Shown one piece after another: positions 10,880 through 21,345 of a stretch of DNA of 64,000 nt. Numbering within the stretch: the first letter of the stretch is position 1; each line of letters starts with the position of its first letter. The notes under the pieces are model-generated. The model did no database searches and had not been told where the DNA came from. It was given only the letters and a program-made list of their open reading frames with translations. Origin of the DNA: Tolypeutes matacus (lineage: Eukaryota; Chordata; Mammalia; Cingulata; Chlamyphoridae); assembly GCA_026826555.1 (NCBI GenBank), contig JAKSZT010054458.1, positions 1,023,481 to 1,087,480 of the forward strand. Reading direction: 5' to 3'. The translations under genes and the position numbers were made by a program.

Positions 10880-11494
10880 GGTGTGGGATTCTAGGCCAGG
10901 GTATGAACATGAAACATATAAATGGGGTGTGAAGTAAAGAATTTAACCTTGCCCAAGAAGAGGTCTGGCCTTTGTCCGTGCTTCTGGGAGGTAATCTCTA
11001 AACCTTTGGAATGTCATGCCTCATAGGAGTGTCTTTGTTTGCCTGGGGCTTTGGCCAGCCAGATAGTAACAGGGTGATTTAGGATGGGGGCTTTGAGCCA
11101 CACCAACATTGATCATGGAATATCAGCTCAACCTCCTGAGGGACTGGACAATGATATTAGCCATGTGGGCAGTTAACCACACTTATGAGATGGAGCCCCT
11201 GTAAAGACTCCGGATACCAAGGCTCAGGTAATCTCTGGTTGGCAGTATTCCATGTTGTAATACATCGATGGTGGAAAAGCAATGTTGTCCGACTCCACAG
11301 GGAGAAGACAACAGAAGCTCTGCATCTGAACTTTACCTGGTCTCTGCTCCATGCTTCTTTTCCCTTGGCTGATTTTAATCTGTATCTTTCCCATGTAATA
11401 AACCTTAACCACTAGTATAACGGCTTTCAATGAGTTCTGAGTCCTAGCAGATTATGCAACCTGAGTGGTTTGGAAAACTGCCCCTGAATTTACA
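10880..11494 (+). mobile_element. Ancient ERVL-type LTR
   Basis: Several blocks match an old ERVL LTR I recognise: 'gaggtctggcctttgtcc', 'gggaggtaatctctaaacc', 'tcataggagtgtctttgttt', 'gatcatggaatatcagctca', 'ctcctgagggactgga', 'gtaataaaccttaacc' (polyadenylation region) and 'gagttctgagtcctagc'. A tRNA-Leu-like primer-binding site follows. The 5' limit is approximate and the subfamily is not determined. Confidence 0.65.
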
Positions 11495-11495
11495 A

Positions 11496-11513
11496 TGGGT
11501 GTTAGAAGTGAGG
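11496..11513 (+). promoter_or_regulatory. tRNA-Leu-like primer-binding site
   Basis: TGGGTGTTAGAAGTGAGG follows the LTR end '..tttaca' with a one-base gap. ERVL elements use a Leu-type site of the form TGGTGTCAGAAGTGGGA (established knowledge). The match is good after decay. About 50 bp of leader seem to remain to its right. Confidence 0.5.
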
Positions 11514-11559
11514 GTGGTCCAGCGGACTCTTCTCTAACTTTGCAGTTGGCTAATGCTGC

Positions 11560-13190
11560 AGGAGGACACAGATGTGAAACAATTAGGTGTGATAAGAGAG
11601 GGAGAGTGCTGCAAAGGCAGTGGCATTAAACAGCTGGTTCTTTAGAAAGACATTCCTATTGTAATGATTGGAGGGAGAGTAGAGAAAAGCAGGCAGATTC
11701 TTTATTTCCAAAATGGACTTGTTAGAATTTGATAATACATTGGATGCAATGGACAAAAACATGTCCAAAGAAGCTGTCATTGAAGAGTGAGTGAAAATGA
11801 AGATTCTTCTATTTAACTCTTTACTATGGCACTGTACAAAATAATAGACAATCCCTTCCCTTTGCACTATCAGCAGAAGAAAAGTATGAAGAAGAATATG
11901 CAAAATATACAGATTGGTTCTCAATTCAAGGTGAAACGTAGGACTTTAGATTTAGTTTCATGTTGTAATGGTTTTAGAGTACTACTTTTATGGTGTAAAG
12001 TGAGAGGAACCCTGTACTTCCCTTGCCCTTGAACCAAGATTGTACTATTCCAGGGAACAGATAAGCCTTTCCTTTGCCCTCTAGGGGTAAACTTTTCTTT
12101 TTCTTTTCTTTTTTTTTTTTTTTTCCTTTTCTTTTCTGTTTTTGTTTACACTTGAGCTGAGTGAGGGGGAAAAACTGTGCCTGGATATTCTATAAAAACT
12201 ACTCATGTTCTTGGAATCTTGGGAAGTTCCTTGACTTGTTTTGTGGGGATTGGCTGTACTCCAAGATTCCACTGTTTCAAAGAAGAGTCATGTATATGGC
12301 TTAGATTTTTTGTTAGGACTCTTGGGGATTTTGGTTATAAAACATAATGTGCAGTCTCCCTAGTTTTCCAGTGGCAAAATAGAAAAGTAGATCTATTTGT
12401 TATAGAACTTTAGGCTTCAGTTTTCTTCTCATACAGATGTGCCTTTGAATCTTTTGCAATAAATACAATGAGACCTTGCAATTTAAAATGAAATTCAAAT
12501 ATATTTGAAATTAATCAACACAGGTTTCAGAATGGAATGTTTTAAAAGTGTAAAAACAAAGAGTCTGTGTTTCTGCAACTTAAATGCTAATGATTTTTCC
12601 TTTTTCTTATCTCCCAAGTCCTGCTACCCAAGATCCTTGATTCTTTTGCTAGAATCAATGATGTCATTAAAAGGTAATGGAGGCTTTTTCCTACCTCCAC
12701 CCCCAGCATTTCAGATAGCACTAGCTTCACTAGGAAAACAGACTTGAAACCAAGTTAAAGAAAGATGTTTTGCTTTTATATTTTGCTGCTTTTCCCTCTA
12801 GATTATTTAGTTTGAAGAGGAACTTTCATCATTCTTGAAATTTCATGTTGCTCACTCATTTTGTCCCTATAATTTCCCCTAATTTGTTCCGACTACTTAA
12901 TAAAAGAAGCAGGAATGCATCTGAAAGAAACCAGACTGGGAGGCAGTAGGATGCTGGGGAGCACTGCATTTACCCCAGAAGTGGTCATCACTGCTGACCA
13001 TGCTATTGATGCTAAGCTGCTCTGCCTGGGTGGTCTCATACCAGGGCTTTACATGCCACAACTGTGCTGATAACTCCCTTGTGGTTACCTCCAGCCCTAC
13101 TGTTTCTCATACTTTTAGATCTCATACTTTTAGATAGTTTTAGGTCTGTCTACCTAACAAATTGCCAGATATCATGAGACCCTTAGATGT
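11560..13190. other. Unique or unassigned DNA
   Basis: Contains a T-rich simple tract at 12094-12140 built from 'tttttc' units. A minus-strand frame of 113 residues (11583-11924) has no recognisable domain. Nothing else recognised. Confidence 0.4.
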
Positions 13191-13444
13191 TGTGTTTGGT
13201 TGAATTACCTACACCAGTTTAGACATGTTCTTAATCTTAATCCACATTCCTGTGGGTATGAACCCCTTGTAGATAAGAGCTCATGAAGATGTTATTTTAA
13301 ATTAAGGTGTGGCTCAACTGAATGAGGTTGGGTCTTAATCCAGATTACTGGAGTCCTTTATAAGTGGAAGAAATTCAGACAAAGTGTAGGAAAACCACAG
13401 GAAGACATTGGAAGTCAGCAAGAACCCAGAATAGAAGGGATAAG

Positions 13445-14092
13445 TGTGGTAGATTGAGTTATGTACCCCAGAAAAAAATATGTTCTTAATCTTATTCCCA
13501 TTCCTGTGGATGTGAACCCATTGAAAATAGAATCTTTTGAAGATATTATTTTTGGTTAAGGCAGGGGTTCTTAACCAGGGGCCCATGGACGCCCAAGGGG
13601 TACGTGGAAAGATTTCAGGGGGTCTGTGAGCTTGAATTGAAAAAAAAAATCAGCTTATTATCTTTATTTTCTTGGACCTCTAACTGAAATCTAGCATTTC
13701 CATCACTTATGAGTATATGCAATAAATAAATTACTGTAGTATTCATTTCACCCGACTGGCAAAGGGGTCCATGGAACAAAAAAGGTAAAGAACCCCTGGG
13801 TTAAGGTGTGGCCAACTAAATCAGGATGGGTCTTAATTCTATTCTGGAGGCATATAAAGAGAAAGCCACCAGAAAGAACTGGAAGCTAGAAGGTGGAAGT
13901 CAGCAAGATTTGGAAGAGAAAGAAGAGGATATTTCCACATGACCAGAAAGTGAAGGAACCCCAAGGAATGCCGGCGTGACAGAAAGCTATCAACTACAGG
14001 AGGAAGCTTCTGAAACCATGAGACAATAAATTCCTGTTGTTTAAGCCAACTCATTGTGTGGTATTGGTCCCAGCAGCCTGATAACTAAGACA
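13445..14092 (+). mobile_element. MaLR-like LTR (inner copy)
   Basis: Starts 'tgtggtagattgagttatgt' and ends 'cctgataactaagaca', with the same order of blocks as the outer copy and the copy at 53977-54413. Contains 'agacaataaattcctg', the polyadenylation signal region. It is itself split by the hAT at 13562-13798. I see no clean 5-bp duplication around it. Confidence 0.8.
13562..13798 (+). mobile_element. hAT-type MITE with perfect 8-bp duplication
   Basis: Inverted ends 'caggggttcttaacc' and '..gtaaagaacccctg'. The host 8-mer 'ggttaagg' is present on both sides (13554-13561 and 13799-13806). Eight base pairs is the hAT signature. Interior blocks 'atttcagggggtctgtgagc' and 'ctaactgaaatctagcattt' match a common mammalian Charlie-like MITE. 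Removing it restores a continuous LTR. Confidence 0.9.
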
Positions 14093-14352
14093 AGAGGGCA
14101 TGACCATATGATGGGAAAAACCATGCAACAGGAAATCCAAAGAACCCCAAGCATTGCCAGCAGCCAACACCAGAATGTTTTAAATTGGGGAGAAAACGAC
14201 ACCTTGCCGATGCCTCAATTTTGGATTCTCCTAGCCTCAAAACTGTGAGCCAATAAAATCCTGTTGTTTAAGCCAACTCATTGTGTGGTTTTTGTCATAG
14301 AAGCTTAGGAAAACTAAAACATATCTAATAGTCATCTCAAACTCAACATGGA

Positions 14353-14417
14353 AAAAAGAGAACTCTTTTTTTTTTTTTTTTCTTTTTTCCAGTTGTGTTG
14401 CCAAAAAGAGAACTCTT
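14353..14417 (-). mobile_element. 35-nt retro-insertion with 15-bp duplication
   Basis: The 15-mer 'aaaaagagaactctt' occurs at 14353-14367 and 14403-14417. Between the copies are only a T-rich run and 'ccagttgtgttgcc' (14368-14402). Read on the minus strand, this is a 14-nt transcript end followed by an A-tail, as in an extremely truncated L1-driven insertion. The source transcript is not known to me. Confidence 0.75.
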
Positions 14418-14601
14418 AATTCCATACTCACCATGCACCTGCTCACTCTCAAACTTTCCCATACAAGAAAATGGCACAACCATCTATTCAGTTGTAAGTA
14501 CAGCCCTAGGAGTCTTCCTTCATTCCTCACTTTATTTCATACCTCATGCCCAGTCCATCAGCAGGTCCTACAGCTGCACACTCTGAGTCTGACTACTTCT
14601 T

Positions 14602-14604
14602 TTA

Positions 14605-14635
<31 letters not shown>

Positions 14636-14715
14636 CCAGGAGGTCCCGGGGATTGAACCCGGGTCCCTCCATATGGGAGACGGACGCCCAACCAGTTGAG
14701 CCACAGCCGACCCCC
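14602..14715 (-). mobile_element. DAS-type SINE with 13-bp duplication
   Basis: Minus-strand SINE with B-box-like 'gggttcaatccccgg' and the A-box-like 'ggctcaactggttggg' after reverse complement. The tail side carries (AT)n. The target 'ctgactacttctt' is duplicated exactly (14589-14601, 14716-14728). The right copy is followed by 'aa', matching the L1 endonuclease preference. Confidence 0.9.
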
Positions 14716-14839
14716 CTGACTACTTCTTAACACCTCCACTGCTGCAGCCCCATCCAGCCACAGCAACAGCTGGTAACTGGTCTTTCTCCTTCCCACACAG
14801 CAGCTGGAGAGATCTTTTTTTTTTGAGAGACATTTTTAA

Positions 14840-15390
14840 TGAGTAAATATCAACCTACTCCCCTGGCTTAAATTTGTTTTATGGTTCCTTCTTACTTAAA
14901 ATAGAATGTAAGTTCCTTACCAAGGACAACAAGGCCCTAACGTCACCCGGCCTCCCTCAATGCCCCCCTCAGCCTCTGTCTGCACCCTGGCACTCTCCCA
15001 GTTTACCCCTGCCTGAAGGCCTTTGCTCTTGCTGCTTGGAAGGTCTTCTTCTAGAAGGCTTCCTGGCCGCTTTTTTCTCAGCATTCAAGTCTCAGCTCAA
15101 ATAGCTGGTCCTTAGAGAGGCCTTCTTGAACTATCCTAGTGGAAGCTGCAGCACTGTTCCTCCCCATCACTCTCTGTCTGGTTCTAATGATTATTTTATG
15201 TTCTTCTTAACACTTAAAACCCTCCAAAATACTTGTGTGCTTATTGTCTGTCTTCCCCCAATAGAATGTAAGCTTCATAAAGACGAGGATTATATCTGTT
15301 CACTGTAGTATGCATAGCACCTAGGCAATGCTTAGTACAATGTAGATCTACTAAGAAATAACAGAAATATTTTCTGAATTAATGAAAAGG
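14840..15390 (+). mobile_element. L2 LINE 3' end
   Basis: Plus-strand L2 blocks: 'ctgaaggcctttgctcttgc', 'ttcaagtctcagctcaaata', 'gagaggccttcttgaacta', 'caatagaatgtaagcttcat', 'gcacctaggcaatgcttagt'. These follow the known order of the mammalian L2 3' region. Ancient and inactive. Confidence 0.8.
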
Positions 15391-17212
15391 GTATATTTGG
15401 TGACTTGGCTTTTAAAGAGCTTTCAATGGCTATTGAGTTATACTAGGTTCAGCTGCCCTCTCCTATTTCTGTCTCATATGAGCCAGGCCCACATTGCTGA
15501 GCCCGATTCCTTCAGATCCATGCACTCATCCTCTCTGCCTTAATGTCATCCTCATCAAATCCACAAATACCTGATTTAGTGGAGATTCTCCTCTGTGTAT
15601 CTCGCCTAGGGTGCATCTTTGCCTGGTCTACAATACACAGACATGTGAGGACAATCAGCTCTGCACCTGGGAATCAGTGGGAATTAGTCCAGGCAGTTGG
15701 TGAGTTTCCCCTATTTGTGGGAAATGTAAAGGGTTCCCCAATCAGAACCCGCGGCTGTCCCATAAAGGAGAAGGCTAGGCAGAACTTGGGCCCGGAGAGT
15801 ACAGGGATGGCGTAAGAAGGGGAAGCAGGCAGTAGATCAAGTTCTGGGTGGCACGGCTTGGCCTCCCCCTGCTGGCAGTTGAGGGAGCCCTGTTTAAGAA
15901 CTGCAGGTGGTCTTCATTAGACCTCAGGAGCACAGAGCTCCTGAGTGTGCCGGGTCCACTTCCTGCTCCGAGGAGGAGGGCCTCTGCCGCCCAAAGCTGG
16001 CTGTTCTTGGTCTGAGCCACTGTCTGTGGTGAAGCTGCATTTTAAACCTGAAATAACAGCGAGCTCACTAGTAACACTGTTAGAGAAAAAAATTAATTAG
16101 AAACTCCAGTGTAGTGTGGGTAACCTAAACTATGAGGCTAAAGCTTCAAATTCAAAGAAATAGATTGTAGAGTTCTGTTTATAACTTAAAAAAAAATACA
16201 TTCACATGTTTACCATCATTACATTGTCCTAAAAAGAGTCCATTTCTTTTCCTTACAAAGACTATCAAAACAAAGAGAGAAGTTCACTTGACAATACCTT
16301 TTGAGGCTGCCATCCTAGGGAGAAAGAGTGACTGGGGCTGTGGACTCTGAGAGGACCTGAGAGGTCATAAAGACAGGACATTCCAAAGCCCAGGCTTCCC
16401 AGCACTCTTTACATGTGTGCAGGCGGCTTTTTCACCTCCCTTGCCCCATTGCTACTCCTGCTTGTAACTTTGCTGCCTGGCAAGTTAAGCATGATCTTAA
16501 AGGCTGAGTGAAGTGAATTTCTGGAATTTAGGGCAGATTAGATGTGTGTCCTCAGATCAGCTGCTTCTTGTAAGTGACCCAACCTCTAGATATTCTAAGT
16601 ATTTGCTATCTCTCTTGGTACTAAGCAGATTAATGATGGAAGGAGGAGTGATTTTTCTTTCTACTCCTAGCATTTAAACTTCTTGCGGCTATTGGCAAAG
16701 TTCTTCCTCCTTATATGTCACATCACAGTCACTTGCACATAAAAAGTGTTTGTGTCCCAAGGGCTAGGTACTATGCTTTTCCATTTCACTGGTATATATT
16801 GTCCTAAATACCACATCTTCTTCTGAAGTTTAGGTTTGAGATATTGGGGCCTCCAGAAAAGACCCTTTCATCTTTTAATTTGGTAAGTTACTTCTGAATA
16901 GACTATTCTGTAAATAACAAAAGGAGCAATATCTATGATGGCTCAAATTTCAGAAGGGCAGATTCATGACTTACATTCGGAGAACTTAAAATTTCCTTCT
17001 TTTTTTTGCGCATTTTAGTAACTGTTGAGATATCTCACATAGAGTCTAAACACAGACACTTTATTGAATGCCTAAGAATAGGGTTATAGAGGACAATTAA
17101 AAAATTATAGCCATGTATAAATTTGGCTACTTGATTGTATCCACATAAGATTCTCCTTTCTCTTTGTAGATGTGCTTTAAGGCCTTTTTCGGTTCTAAAC
17201 ATTTGGAGATTC
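15391..17212. other. Unique DNA, repeat-poor
   Basis: I recognise no repeat and no exon. A GC-richer patch at about 15730-16030 contains the CTCF-like motif listed separately. The open frames here (90 residues plus, 81 residues minus) overlap and are not convincing. Confidence 0.4.
15860..15877 (-). promoter_or_regulatory. CTCF-like motif
   Basis: Minus strand reads TGCCAGCAGGGGGAGGCC. The core CCAGCAGGGGG agrees with the known CTCF consensus (CCASYAGRGGGCRC form); the bases after the G-run differ. It sits in a GC-richer, repeat-poor patch. Prediction by eye only. Confidence 0.4.
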
Positions 17213-17715
17213 TGAAACAGGCTAGTATAGGAAACTAGGGAAGGCTGCTGGTCAGAACACAGCCATGAGGCCCTGCCTGGAAACCCCCTGAGGGGAGGCA
17301 GCTGTTGGAAAACAAAGCCTTAACAGTTACAGCCGAAAAACCCTCCAAAAGACCCTGGGAGCCAGGCCCCATTTGAATCTCCCCAGCTCAAAAGAAGCCC
17401 CAGATAACTCCAAACACAAAGGCCTCCCCATTGGTTTCCTGAAAGCTAACTGGTACAACCTGAGTCGTCCATAGTCTAAATCAATAGGAAGGCAGAGAAG
17501 CAACCAACCAGGACAACAAATAGTTAAGGTCCCTCCTTAATGTGGGGAAGGAGGAGGAAAAGCCAGCCTTAAATAGGCCCACACCCATGTCTGGGGAGTA
17601 CTTTCCCTTTCTTTTATTTCTCAATAAACTCTTTACTTGCTTGCCTACCCTATGGAGTGTCCTTAAATTCCTTATGAGACATAGCCAAGAACCTAGAAAC
17701 CAGCTGCCAACAACA
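17213..17715 (+). mobile_element. ERV1-type solo LTR with 4-bp duplication
   Basis: Starts 'tgaaacaggctagtatagg', ends '..gctgccaacaaca', with 'attc' directly on both sides (17209-17212 and 17716-17719). A TATA-like 'ttaaata' lies at 17569-17575 and the polyadenylation signal 'aataaa' at 17623-17628, in the right order for U3-R-U5. No internal viral sequence adjoins, so this is a solo LTR left by recombination. Same family as 237-1085, but without the tandem duplication and L1 tail. Confidence 0.85.
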
Positions 17716-17719
17716 ATTC

Positions 17720-18396
17720 AAGTAGTTTGCATTTGGGGTTTGTTTGGACCATCTTTAGTCTGTGGGAATTCTGATGAACAAGAATGGCTTGTTTCTTTGC
17801 TCATCTGTAGGGTGGTTTGCTTCCTGGGTGTTTTCCTACCTCCTGAGGAGGGATAATTGGGTAATCTATATGTTATTTAAAGGCCATTCATCTTGAGGGT
17901 CCTCCCTTATGTAGTGATTACTCAAAATCTGTCAGCCTTCACCAGCACACAAACTCTCACACTTGACTTCAGAGTAGGGGTTTGTTCAATTGATTTTTGT
18001 CAGTGTCTAAGAACTGAGTTTTTCCCAGTTATTTCTTGAGCTTACACATCTCAGTTTTATTTAATCAAAGGAACTTCATGGGAAAACAGCAGTATATGAA
18101 ATATTCATTCACAACAGTGATAGTGTGATTGAGGAAGAGCAGCAGCTGCCTTAAGTCCATGGCTGTGAGAAGACAATTAAAATTTTAACACGTTTTGTGA
18201 AACACTCTTTTCCATAGAGCTCAGGGTTCAAAGGAATGGAGTAATGTATAAACTCCTACTTGAAACCCTGTTGTAAGTTTAGTGATGAAAAAAGATCTTT
18301 TTTCTTTGACAAATTCAAACACATTGATCTTATGATTTTGGTAGTTGTGGAAATTCCTAGGGTAATTCTCAAAGTAAATCTTCAGAATATCGATTG
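17720..18396. other. Unique DNA
   Basis: No gene or repeat recognised. A plus-strand frame of 171 residues begins at 18260 but runs through the hAT, L1 and SINE to the right, so it is not a gene. Confidence 0.4.
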
Positions 18397-18463
18397 CAAA
18401 GATTCTCAATATTTTGTGTGCTTAAGAATCACCTCGGGAACTTGTTTAAAAAAATGCAGATTT

Positions 18464-19416
18464 GGTTCAACTGTTGATGGACTTCTTTTAAGCTGTATAC
18501 AATGTTTGGCTATTGTGAACAGCTGTGAACATTCTAGTTTTTGTCTTCTGGTGAACATATATATGAATTTCTTTTTTTTTTTTTTTAATAAAGATTTTAT
18601 TTATTTATTCATTTATCCCCCCCTTGCTGCCTGCGCTCGCCGGGTCAGCCAACCACGCCGTGCAGGCGGGCCTGCCCTCACCAGGAGGCCCCGGGAACCG
18701 AACCCGGGGCCTCCCATATGGCAAACGGGAGCCCTACTGATCGAGCCACAGCCGCTTCCCATGAATTTCTGTTAGGTATATATCCAGGCATGGAATTTCT
18801 ATATCATTAGGTAGCCATATATTCAGCTTTAGAGGACACTGCAAAAAAGTTTTCTAAAGTGATTATACCAATTTATAGTCCCACTGGCCATGTTTATGAA
18901 TTTCGGTTGTTCTACATCCTCACCAATAGTTGGTATTTTCTGAGTTTTAATTTTAGTCATTCTGATGGCTATATAGAGGCATTTCATTATCATTTAAATT
19001 TAAATGGAGTGGATAAATAAATTATGGTATAATCACATAATGAAATACCATGTAGGAATGAGAGTGAACAATCCACAACTATATGCAACAATATGAATGA
19101 TTTTCACAAAAATAATTGGTGAAGGAAGACAGGAACAAAAGAATACAAACTGTAAGACTCTATTTATAGACAGTCCAAAAAAATAGGTGAACCCAATCTA
19201 TGGCCTTAGAAGTCAAGATAATGATAAACCTTGGGTGGGGGGTAGGTTATAAGGAAGGGAGCAGAAAGGGGTTTCCAGAACATTGGTAACATTTTGATTC
19301 TTGATCTGAATGTTGGTTTCACAGATGGCTTTAGTTGTGAAACTTCAGCAAGCTGTACACTAACAGTATGTGCACTTTTTTGTATATATTATATTTTATT
19401 AAAAAAATTTTTTTTT
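18464..19416 (+). mobile_element. L1 3' end with 5' inversion (twin priming)
   Basis: The left part (18464-about 18998) is antisense L1 ORF2 C-terminus ('actgttgatggacttctttt', 'tatatccaggcatggaattt', 'ttctacatcctcaccaatag'). The right part (about 19000-19416) is sense L1 3' sequence ('ggataaataaattatggtat', 'gaaataccatgtaggaatga', 'gtttccagaacattgg'). The left end stops at the L1 position where the right part begins, as expected for twin priming. Flanks share a decayed duplication 'aatgcagattt'/'agtacagattt'. A SINE lies inside the inverted part. Confidence 0.8.
18573..18760 (-). mobile_element. Xenarthran SINE (gcggctgtggctc type) with 10-bp duplication
   Basis: Head on the minus strand 'gggaagcggctgtggctcga', B-box-like 'gggttcggttcccgg', and a 3' module with 'gcaggcagcaaggggggg' followed by AT-rich 'aataaat' units and an A-tail. 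The target 'atgaatttct' is duplicated exactly (18563-18572 and 18761-18770). High GC and good box preservation suggest a young copy. Confidence 0.92.
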
Positions 19417-19547
19417 AAAGTACAGATTTCCAGGCCTATACCATGAGAAATTTGGTCCTTTGGTGGGGCCTGGAACTCTGCATGTTTAACAAGCACAGTG
19501 CGTGGTTCAGATGCAGGTGACCTTGAAGTGCACTTTGAGAAACACTG

Positions 19548-20840
19548 ATAATGCATTCAGTGCAGAGATGTTTAAAGCATTCATCAGTGCTTTGAAATAA
19601 TTTAATCAGCTGCTTTGTACACTGCAGATATTTTAGGAGATGGTTTCAGATCCCTCACTCTTCAACTTTGAGAGTGAATCAATCCTGGAAAATGAAAGCA
19701 TGAAGTGAGCTCCACATTAGAAATTGCCGCAGATTGTACTTGATGTGGAAAGAACAATCAAGTGAGAAATAAATCCATTAGGTGGGAAGGAAAAAAAGAA
19801 AATCCATCAAATGTTGGAATCCTATAAACTCTGGGAGGAGGACTGGTCCCTTCTGATGAAAGCCCATTTCATTTATTTAGCCACGAATGACAGAGTCTGT
19901 CTGGGTCTGAAGCATTTGGTGGAGACGCTGTTAAAACTAGGTTAAGGACTGAATCAAAATCTCTTCCAATTACACTAAGGAGGAAGCTTAGAATGCAAAC
20001 AACTGTAAAGCTATTGCTTGTTGTGACTAAAAGTTCCCCACACAGTAGGGCCTGAATCAAGAGCTTTCATTTCATTGCTCTGGGGAAGAACAGAGCTACC
20101 CCATACAACTATACAAGCAAGTTTTTAAGGGGAACAAAAAGAGTGAAAAAAAAAATCACTCAATGCTTGTTTAGCGCTTCCATTAAAGTGCTGAGAAAGA
20201 AAGTGTTTTAAAATGTCAAGAGGGAAAGAGTTTCTGGCTAATAAAGAAAACCCTTGGCTTTTAAAGGGGCCATTATTCTCCATGGAGACAGGGCTATATA
20301 CATTATTACCTTATTTACCTATAGACAGCCTGATATTAAGCTGATATTCATTAGTATGGCTGTACCATACTACAATTGAGATACTGTTGTACCTGTTGGA
20401 AAATAGCCACTGCCCAGGGCTCCCCTGGCCCTTTCCACTGTCCACACTGCCTGGCCCCTCCTCTGGGATCCCTCAGAATTTCCTACAGTCCTGCAACTGA
20501 AGGGTTAACATCTGACAGTCAGGGACCTTAGGGCGACAAGCCACTTGCTACCTCAGAAGTGCTCTGTGTGGTAATGACTGTGAACTGGGAGAAATTACCA
20601 TCCTTGTTTGCATAGGATGAGAGACCATAGCCTCTACAGCTTTTCACTGAAGTCTTCACTCCCAATTTTGCTCCCTTATAATTTCTCTTTCCTTGGAAGT
20701 TTCTCATTCAAGCCGCATTCTTAGTCAATGAAGGCTCAGTAATGAAATGTAGATGTTTTGTCATTAGAACCACCTTTAAAATAACCAATGGTTTGCAAAT
20801 GCTCTCTGACTCACTTCCTCACTCCCTCACTCTAGCTCTT
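19548..20840. other. Unique DNA, repeat-poor
   Basis: No gene or clear repeat recognised. 20150-20300 is free of repeats and could be conserved non-coding DNA, which I cannot test here. Confidence 0.4.
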
Positions 20841-21345
20841 TCACTCAGCAACATCGATGGAATGCCTGCTACCAGCCAGGCACAGTGCTTACCAGTAAGA
20901 TTCATTCCTTGGCTTAAAAAAACAGCTCTCATTCGGGTGGGTACAACTGACCCATAAATAGATAATTGTGGTGCAATGATAGAGCTATGCAGAGCACGAT
21001 GGGAGCATAGAGGAGGTTCAGCAAATGTAACCCGTGGCAGTTCAGGGAAGACTTCCTGGAAGAGATGGCTTGAACCTAGTCTTCATAGAAGATAAGTTAG
21101 CCAGGTGGGGATGGGGAGTGGAGGAAACCTGGAGTATAAAGGGGATTGTCTGAACAAGATGAGAGATAGCATGGCATGTGCAAGCAACAGGAGTATCAAG
21201 TGTGAGACCCAGGGTGGTGGGAGATGAGACCTTGAGAGAAAGACATGGTCAAGGTCGGTAATGCTGCTAAGGAGCTAAGATTTGATTCTGTAAGTCAGAA
21301 GCTTTCAACCCTGGAGTCTCGATTCACTGGGATGTGGCCAGATAA
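20841..21345 (-). mobile_element. L2 LINE fragment
   Basis: Antisense L2 blocks in order: 'gaatgcctgctaccagccag', 'cacagtgcttacc', 'cagggaagacttcctggaag', 'tgtgcaagcaacaggag', 'ggtggtgggagatgagacct', 'aggagctaagatttgattct'. Typical of L2 in reverse orientation. Confidence 0.7.

Larger units (their letters stand above)
13191..14321 (+). mobile_element. MaLR-like LTR (outer copy), split by a relative
   Basis: Left part 13191-13444, right part 14093-14321. Blocks: 'gacatgttcttaatcttaat', 'cattcctgtgggtatgaacc', 'aaggtgtggctcaactgaat', 'tcttaatccagattactgga' on the left; 'ccaaagaaccccaagcattg', 'cctcaaaactgtgagccaat', 'cctgttgtttaagccaactc' and the end 'aaaactaaaaca' on the right. The two parts join in the correct order once the inner copy 13445-14092 is taken out. 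The LTR plan resembles ERVL-MaLR (MLT1-like). Confidence 0.75.
18397..19547 (+). mobile_element. MER5A-like hAT MITE, split by an L1
   Basis: Left piece (18397-18463): 'caaagattctcaat', 'agaatcacctcgggaacttg'. Right piece (19417-19547): 'tggggcctggaactctgcat', 'ttaacaagcacagtg', and the inverted end 'tttgagaaacactg'. The pieces join into one MER5A-like copy when the L1 between them is removed. Old, non-autonomous and inactive. Confidence 0.75.

Noticed and set aside
12076..12090. CTCF-like 'cccctagagggcaaa' on the minus strand
   Set aside because: A key consensus A is replaced and it adjoins a simple-repeat tract; too weak to list.
18260..18775. 171-residue open frame, plus strand
   Set aside because: It crosses unique DNA, a hAT, an inverted L1 and a SINE, so it is a chance frame over unrelated insertions.
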